A DNA stretch of 34,749 bases from Spirochaetia bacterium (GTDB lineage Bacteria; Spirochaetota; Spirochaetia; DAHUYW01), in the NCBI GenBank assembly GCA_030041455.1, contig JASHNV010000132.1, positions 1 through 34,749 of the forward strand, written 5' to 3'. Below the pieces are notes generated by a model, which had not been told where the DNA came from, ran no database searches, and saw nothing but the letters and a program-made list of their open reading frames with translations. This document shows positions 31,180 through 34,749 of the stretch, one piece after another. Both the position numbers and the translations under genes were made by a program. How positions within the stretch are numbered: position 1 is the first letter of the stretch; every line of letters starts with the position of its first letter.

Positions 31180-32235
31180 TCAGTTCTTGCGCTGGCGGGC
31201 GATGTCGACCGGGACGGTTTCGAGGATCGACTTGACCGTCTGAGCGCTCGAAAGAGACGGATCGCGCATGAGGAGGCGATGGGCGATCGCCGTCGGAAAG
31301 AGCTCCTTCACGAGGTCGATCGTGACGTAGGTCTTCCCCCTCACGAGCGACAGCGCCCGCGCGAGTCTCGAGACCTTGACGCCGGCGCGAGGGCTCGCTC
31401 CGACCGACACGTCGGGGTGGTTGCGCGTCTCGCGCACGCACGCGACGATGTAGTCGACGATTTCGTCGTGAATAGTGACGTGATCCACGAGGCCGCGCCA
31501 CTCCGCGAGCTCCCGGGAACCGATCACCGGCTTGAAGTTCGACCACGCGTCGTCGCGGCCGTGCTGCCTGATGATCGACGCCTCGTCGGCGCCGCTCGGG
31601 TAGCCCATGGAGAGCTCGATCATGAAGCGGTCGAGCTGGGGAGCGGGCAGGGGAAAGAGGTGCACGCCCTTCAGGTTCATCGTCGCGATGATGAAGAAGG
31701 GATCGGGGAGCCTGAAGGTTCTTCCCTCGATCGTCACGGCCTGCTCCTCCATCGCCTGCAGGAAGCTGCCCTGGGTCTTCGGCGTGAGCAGGTTGATCTC
31801 GTCGCAGAGAACGAAGTGGGCGAAGATCGGCCCCTTGTTGAAGATCATCTCCTGCGTCGCGCCGGTAAATCGGTTGTATCCGAGGATGTCCTGCGGGAGG
31901 AGGTCGACCGTGCACTGGATGCGGCTGAACGCCTCCAGCTTGACGCTGTCGCTGTAGAGGTCTCCGTCGTTCCATGAGATCGAGCCCGCGAGCGCGCGGG
32001 CGAGGGAGGTCTTCCCGACGCCGTGCGAGTCGGCGAGGATGACGTGGCCGCCCGCGATCTTGCTCGCGATGATGTACTCGAGCTTCCTCGGGTCGATGGA
32101 TATGACCGACTGGATGTTCTCGATGAGCCGGGCGACAGCCGCCGCGACCTTGGAGACCGCCGGGGCGAGGCCTTCCGCGCCGCTCTGCGCAAAGCCTACC
32201 CGCGCCTCGTCGCGCGACTGGAGCTTTTCTGCCAT
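31180..32235 (-). CDS. MoxR-family AAA+ ATPase, second cassette
   Basis: 351 residues. Walker A region reads ADSHGVGKTS, in which the first glycine of GxxxxGKT is D; Walker B is FVLCDEINLL, and the sensor region is FFIIATMNLKGVHLFPLPAP. It differs clearly from the first MoxR (position 7227), which has EGVPGLAKT and ATQNPIEHEG, so the two are different subfamilies rather than a recent duplication. No Shine-Dalgarno sequence precedes ATG 32235; a promoter 10 bases upstream suggests a leaderless mRNA. First gene of the minus-strand cassette with DUF58, transglutaminase and propeller lipoprotein. Confidence 0.9.
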   Translation of the reverse strand: MAEKLQSRDEARVGFAQSGAEGLAPAVSKVAAAVARLIENIQSVISIDPRKLEYIIASKIAGGHVILADSHGVGKTSLARALAGSISWNDGDLYSDSVKLEAFSRIQCTVDLLPQDILGYNRFTGATQEMIFNKGPIFAHFVLCDEINLLTPKTQGSFLQAMEEQAVTIEGRTFRLPDPFFIIATMNLKGVHLFPLPAPQLDRFMIELSMGYPSGADEASIIRQHGRDDAWSNFKPVIGSRELAEWRGLVDHVTIHDEIVDYIVACVRETRNHPDVSVGASPRAGVKVSRLARALSLVRGKTYVTIDLVKELFPTAIAHRLLMRDPSLSSAQTVKSILETVPVDIARQRKN

Positions 32236-32244
32236 AGCTTATAG

Positions 32245-32273
32245 AAGATAGAGAATGCGATTTGGAAAATCAA
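32245..32273 (-). promoter_or_regulatory. Predicted promoter of the second MoxR cassette, leaderless
   Basis: Reading leftward: -35 TTGATT (32273-32268), exactly 17 bases, -10 TATCTT (32250-32245), with TATAAG another possible box nearer the gene. The predicted start is about 3 bases before the ATG at 32235. Confidence 0.5.
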
Positions 32274-32815
32274 GCGCTCGGGGACCGGCTTTCAAGGGGG
32301 CGAGCCGCGGAAGGCTCGGAGCCCCGCCCGGGCGGTCTTCGGGAGAAGACCCCGCGCCGAAGCTCAGGATGCTCAGTTTGTCCGCGACCGGCTCATGAGC
32401 GCCTTCTCGTCGAAACACGACCGGCAAGCGAGCGCGACCGGCACGGAGGCCCGGGTCGACGAGAGAGCCTCGGCCGACCTCGCGCCTCGATCACGATGAC
32501 CTTGGTTCGCTCCTGGGTCCCTTCAGGCCCGCAACCGTCCGCTCGACCGTCTCGATTCTCAGGCGGCCTCGCCTTCGCGCATCCCGAGCTCATCCGGTTG
32601 CGGCTCCGGCCCATGACGATGCGCTCGTTCTTTCGCAAACCGAGAGGGCATCGCGCGGAGACGGGAAATCGCGAAGGGCCCGCCCCTCGCGCGAGAGGGG
32701 GCGGGGCTTCGGCAAGCCGTTCCCCCTCGGAGCGTCTCCGTGTCTGCGCGATTCCCGCCCGGGGCCGGGAGCTCGACGACGCGAAGGCTCAGGCGGCCGG
32801 CGCCGGGGAGACGCG
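32274..32815. other. Gene-poor stretch with a GC-rich hairpin
   Basis: No frame gives a recognisable protein. A strong imperfect hairpin (GCCCGCCCCTC at 32678-32688 with GAGGGGGCGGGGC at 32695-32707) lies about 110 bases beyond the tetR stop and could end its transcript, though no T-tract follows. Confidence 0.5.
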
Positions 32816-33427
32816 CTACGCGGAGCTCTTTCCGCCGGCGGGAGGGAAGAACCTCGGGGCGAGGAGTCCGGCGAGCCGGTCGCGGACCGGCCGTTCGCCG
32901 AGATCCGCGCCGATCAGCGCCGACGCCGCCTCCGGGGCAATGCCGACGAAGACGGCGAAGGCGAGCAGGAGCGCCGTTCCCAGGCCGGAATCCGACTCCC
33001 GCCCCGTTCGCCGGCAGAGCGCGCCGAACAGCGCCCGAAGAGAGGAGGCCGACTCGTCGCGCACCGTCGATCGCTCGACGAGGATGGCGTGGATGACGTT
33101 GGGGTAGCGGACGGCTCCCTCGAGCAGGTAGCGCGTGGCCGCTTCGAGGCCTTCGGCGGCGTCGCTCGTTCCCTCCCCGATCTTCTCCAGGTCCTCGGCG
33201 ACGTGGTTCCACGCGAGGCGGAGGGCCGCTTCGATGAGGCGCTTTTTTGAGCGGTAGTAGTAGTTCACCGCGGCGGCGTTCAGCCCAGCCTTCGCGGCGA
33301 TCCCCCGCACGGTCGCCCCGTCGAGCCCCGACTCCGCGATGCAGTCGAGCGCGGCCGCGAGAATGCGCTGTTCCGGCGGACGCCGCGGCGAGCCGCCGTC
33401 GCGGGCGAAGAGCATGTCGATATCCAT
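32816..33427 (-). CDS. TetR/AcrR-family transcriptional regulator
   Basis: 203 residues. The N-terminal helix-turn-helix is typical: ILAAALDCIAESGLDGATVR, IAAKAGLNAAAVNYYYRSKK (about 20-65). The C-terminal ligand-binding part resembles the AcrR/CerR-type domain (RYLLEGAVRYPNVIHAILVE). It is divergent from the SDR-like gene, with 138 bases between, and probably represses that gene through the inverted repeat at 33464-33500. ATG at 33427 or 33415 can serve as start. Confidence 0.9.
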   Translation of the reverse strand: MDIDMLFARDGGSPRRPPEQRILAAALDCIAESGLDGATVRGIAAKAGLNAAAVNYYYRSKKRLIEAALRLAWNHVAEDLEKIGEGTSDAAEGLEAATRYLLEGAVRYPNVIHAILVERSTVRDESASSLRALFGALCRRTGRESDSGLGTALLLAFAVFVGIAPEAASALIGADLGERPVRDRLAGLLAPRFFPPAGGKSSA

Positions 33428-33455
33428 CGCTCAGCGTACCGCCGCCCTTTGCCTC

Positions 33456-33500
33456 TTGACAACTGTATCAATCGAATGTATAAAACAAATGAATGATACA
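33456..33500 (+). promoter_or_regulatory. Promoter of the SDR-like gene with TetR operator candidate
   Basis: A near-perfect promoter, TTGACA (33456-33461), 17 bases, TATAAA (33479-33484). The half-sites TGTATCA (33464-33470) and TGATACA (33494-33500) form a perfect 7-bp inverted repeat that brackets the -10 box and the predicted start, as expected for a repressor site. The region is AT-rich against its surroundings. Confidence 0.65.
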
Positions 33501-33565
33501 AGCGTCCGGACACGGGAGGTCGACGCGAAGGCCGCCAGAGCCGGCGCGCACGGAGAGGCGACGCC

Positions 33566-34438
33566 ATGAAGGTCAGGGAGCTCGCGGGGAGGACGGCCGC
33601 GGGAAGCGTGCTCGTCACGGGAGTCTCGTCGGGAATCGGGAGGGCGATCGCGGTCCGGCTCGCGGAGGCCGGCCGCCTTGTGTTCGGAACGGTGCGCCGG
33701 CGTGAGGACGCGGACGCGTTGGCGGCGCTCGGGCTTCCGGGCCTGCGGCCTTTACGGCTCGATCTGGCGCGCTTGGAGCGGCTCCCCGAGGTCGTGCGCA
33801 CGGTCGACGCGGAGCTCGCCCGGGCCGGGGAGCCCGGGCTTTCCGCGCTGGTGAACAACGCGGGGGGCAGCCTCGTCGGTCCGGTCGAGCTCATGGATCT
33901 CGAAGCGTTCGCAACCGAGCTGCGGGTACGCCTCCTCGCCGCGCTCGCTCTCCTGCAGGCCTTCCTTCCCTCCCTCAGGCGGGCGGCGGGGCGCGTCCTG
34001 TGGATCGCGACGCCGGGCCTCCTTCCGACCCCCTACGCGACCGGCATTCACGCCTGCGACTTCGCCGTCAACTGCATCGCGCGGACGCTGGCGATCGAGA
34101 TCGGAGGCGGGGGGCCGAAGGTCGTTCTCATCCGCTGCGGCGCGATCCGCACGCGCTCGGGTATGGCCACCGCGGGGGATCTCGCGGCGAGCCTCGCGGG
34201 ACGCCCTCCCGAACGGCGCGCTCTCTACGAGGAGAAGCTCGCGCGCTGGGCGCGCTCGATGGCGGAGCTCGACGCGAAGCGCAGCGCCCCCGAGCGCGTG
34301 GCCGAGACCGTGGAGCGGGCGCTCGCCGCGGCGCGGCCGAGGAGCCGCTACCGCGTGGGCTATCTCTCGGGAGTTGCCGGCCTCATCGAGACGCTCCCGC
34401 AACCGCTCGTCGACCGGCTGCTCGCCGCCCGCGGGTAG
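33566..34438 (+). CDS. SDR-family protein lacking the catalytic YxxxK lysine
   Basis: 290 residues of short-chain dehydrogenase fold. The cofactor motif TGVSSGIG (18-25) and the structural NNAG are intact, so NAD(P) binding is likely. At the active site the usual YxxSKfAv segment reads YATGIHACDFAVNCIARTLA: by the best alignment the tyrosine position is I161 and the lysine is D165; if Y157 is taken as the tyrosine, the lysine is I161. In neither case is the lysine present, and the catalytic serine region is WIATPG. The protein may be inactive as a dehydrogenase or use another chemistry. GAGGCGACG precedes the ATG. It is divergent from, and probably controlled by, the TetR gene. Confidence 0.82.
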   Translation: MKVRELAGRTAAGSVLVTGVSSGIGRAIAVRLAEAGRLVFGTVRRREDADALAALGLPGLRPLRLDLARLERLPEVVRTVDAELARAGEPGLSALVNNAGGSLVGPVELMDLEAFATELRVRLLAALALLQAFLPSLRRAAGRVLWIATPGLLPTPYATGIHACDFAVNCIARTLAIEIGGGGPKVVLIRCGAIRTRSGMATAGDLAASLAGRPPERRALYEEKLARWARSMAELDAKRSAPERVAETVERALAAARPRSRYRVGYLSGVAGLIETLPQPLVDRLLAARG

Positions 34439-34453
34439 GCTGTCGGCCGAGCC

Positions 34454-34482
34454 CGGGAGGGCAGCGGAGCGCCGCCCTCCCG
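34454..34482. terminator. Hairpin between convergent genes, possible bidirectional terminator
   Basis: CGGGAGGGC (34454-34462) and GCCCTCCCG (34474-34482) form a perfect 9-bp stem with an 11-base loop between the SDR-like gene and the convergent oxidoreductase gene. No T-tract follows on either strand. Confidence 0.5.
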
Positions 34483-34524
34483 CCTGCCGCGGCCGGGCGG
34501 CTTCGTACCTCCGTCGCGCCCGCG

Positions 34525-34749
34525 CTACCGAACCCGGAGGAGGATGCGCCCTCTCCCGTGCCCCGTCGCCGAAAGGTCGTGCGCCGCCTTCGCTTCGGCG
34601 AGGCCGAAGATCCTGCCGACCTCGGAGCTGATCTTCGAGCCGGCGAGGAGCGCTCCGATCTCCGCCAGAAGCCCGGCGGGGCCCCGGCGGGAGCTGGACG
34701 CCGTCACGCCGAGGTGCTTGGCCTTTTCTTCGGAGACCTGTCCCGCGAC
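34525..34749 (-). CDS. Zinc/quinone-type (MDR) oxidoreductase, C-terminal part only
   Basis: The last 74 residues of a protein continuing beyond the right edge. The segment KISSEVGRIFGLAEAKAAHD followed by GHGRGRILLRVR is the usual C-terminus of medium-chain NADPH:quinone reductase-like and zinc alcohol dehydrogenase-like proteins (pattern: R-hFxLxxAxxAHxxxxxGxxxGKhVLxV). Cofactor and metal sites lie outside the window, so the subclass cannot be told. Confidence 0.8.
   Translation of the reverse strand, partial: VAGQVSEEKAKHLGVTASSSRRGPAGLLAEIGALLAGSKISSEVGRIFGLAEAKAAHDLSATGHGRGRILLRVR

Noticed and set aside
33415-33427. Choosing between two tetR starts
   Set aside because: ATG at 33427 and 33415 are both plausible; no ribosome binding site decides, so the longer form was kept without a separate claim.

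Overview
The window is GC-rich bacterial chromosome, most likely from a member of the Spirochaetota. The main reason is the V-type ATPase operon in the order E - DUF2764 - A - B - D - I - K, without recognisable C or F genes, which is the layout known from spirochaetes and chlamydiae. A moxR/DUF58/bat operon and motA-motB fit a motile spirochaete. No rRNA, tRNA, CRISPR array or intact insertion sequence was seen. The taxonomic call is inference from gene content.

Layout. (1) 1-3530 is an accessory stretch of broken genes: a partial nucleotidyltransferase, a DUF3883 fragment with an in-frame stop, an IS3-type orfA remnant, a tyrosine-recombinase remnant, one intact SAM methyltransferase, and a higBA toxin-antitoxin locus whose toxin gene is broken while the antitoxin is intact. 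Two gaps hold nothing convincing. (2) 3531-5748, minus strand: a PHP-type histidinol-phosphatase followed by an NtrC-like response regulator with altered sigma-54 contact and Walker motifs. (3) 5889-7169: argJ, with a promoter placed so that its mRNA should be leaderless. (4) 7227-16089: moxR, DUF58, a BatD-like membrane protein, two von Willebrand A proteins (batA, batB), a TPR lipoprotein, a BatD-TPR-SH3 fusion and an M23 peptidase. Nearly every junction is an overlapping stop/start. (5) 16118-17681, minus strand: motB and motA. (6) 17682-18201: a divergent control region with FliA-type -10 boxes facing motA and a sigma-70-type promoter and long leader facing the V-ATPase operon. (7) 18202-26315: V-ATPase genes, then a PTS EIIA-type gene. 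(8) 26334-32235, minus strand: a second MoxR cassette (MoxR, DUF58, TgpA-like transglutaminase, PQQ-type propeller lipoprotein). (9) 32816-34749: a TetR regulator divergent from an SDR-like protein lacking its catalytic lysine, then the C-terminal part of a zinc/quinone-type oxidoreductase.

How the parts work together. The two MoxR cassettes probably each couple a AAA+ ATPase to a DUF58 partner and to membrane proteins with periplasmic domains: one with VWA/Bat proteins and a cell-wall hydrolase, the other with a transglutaminase-like protease and a beta-propeller lipoprotein. The V-ATPase and the MotAB stator, which both exchange ions across the same membrane, share one divergent intergenic region. 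The most noteworthy items are the transglutaminase/propeller MoxR cassette, the leadered V-ATPase operon with a candidate small ORF, the overlapping divergent promoters, the orphaned HigA with palindromic operators, the atypical NtrC-like regulator and the SDR without YxxxK.
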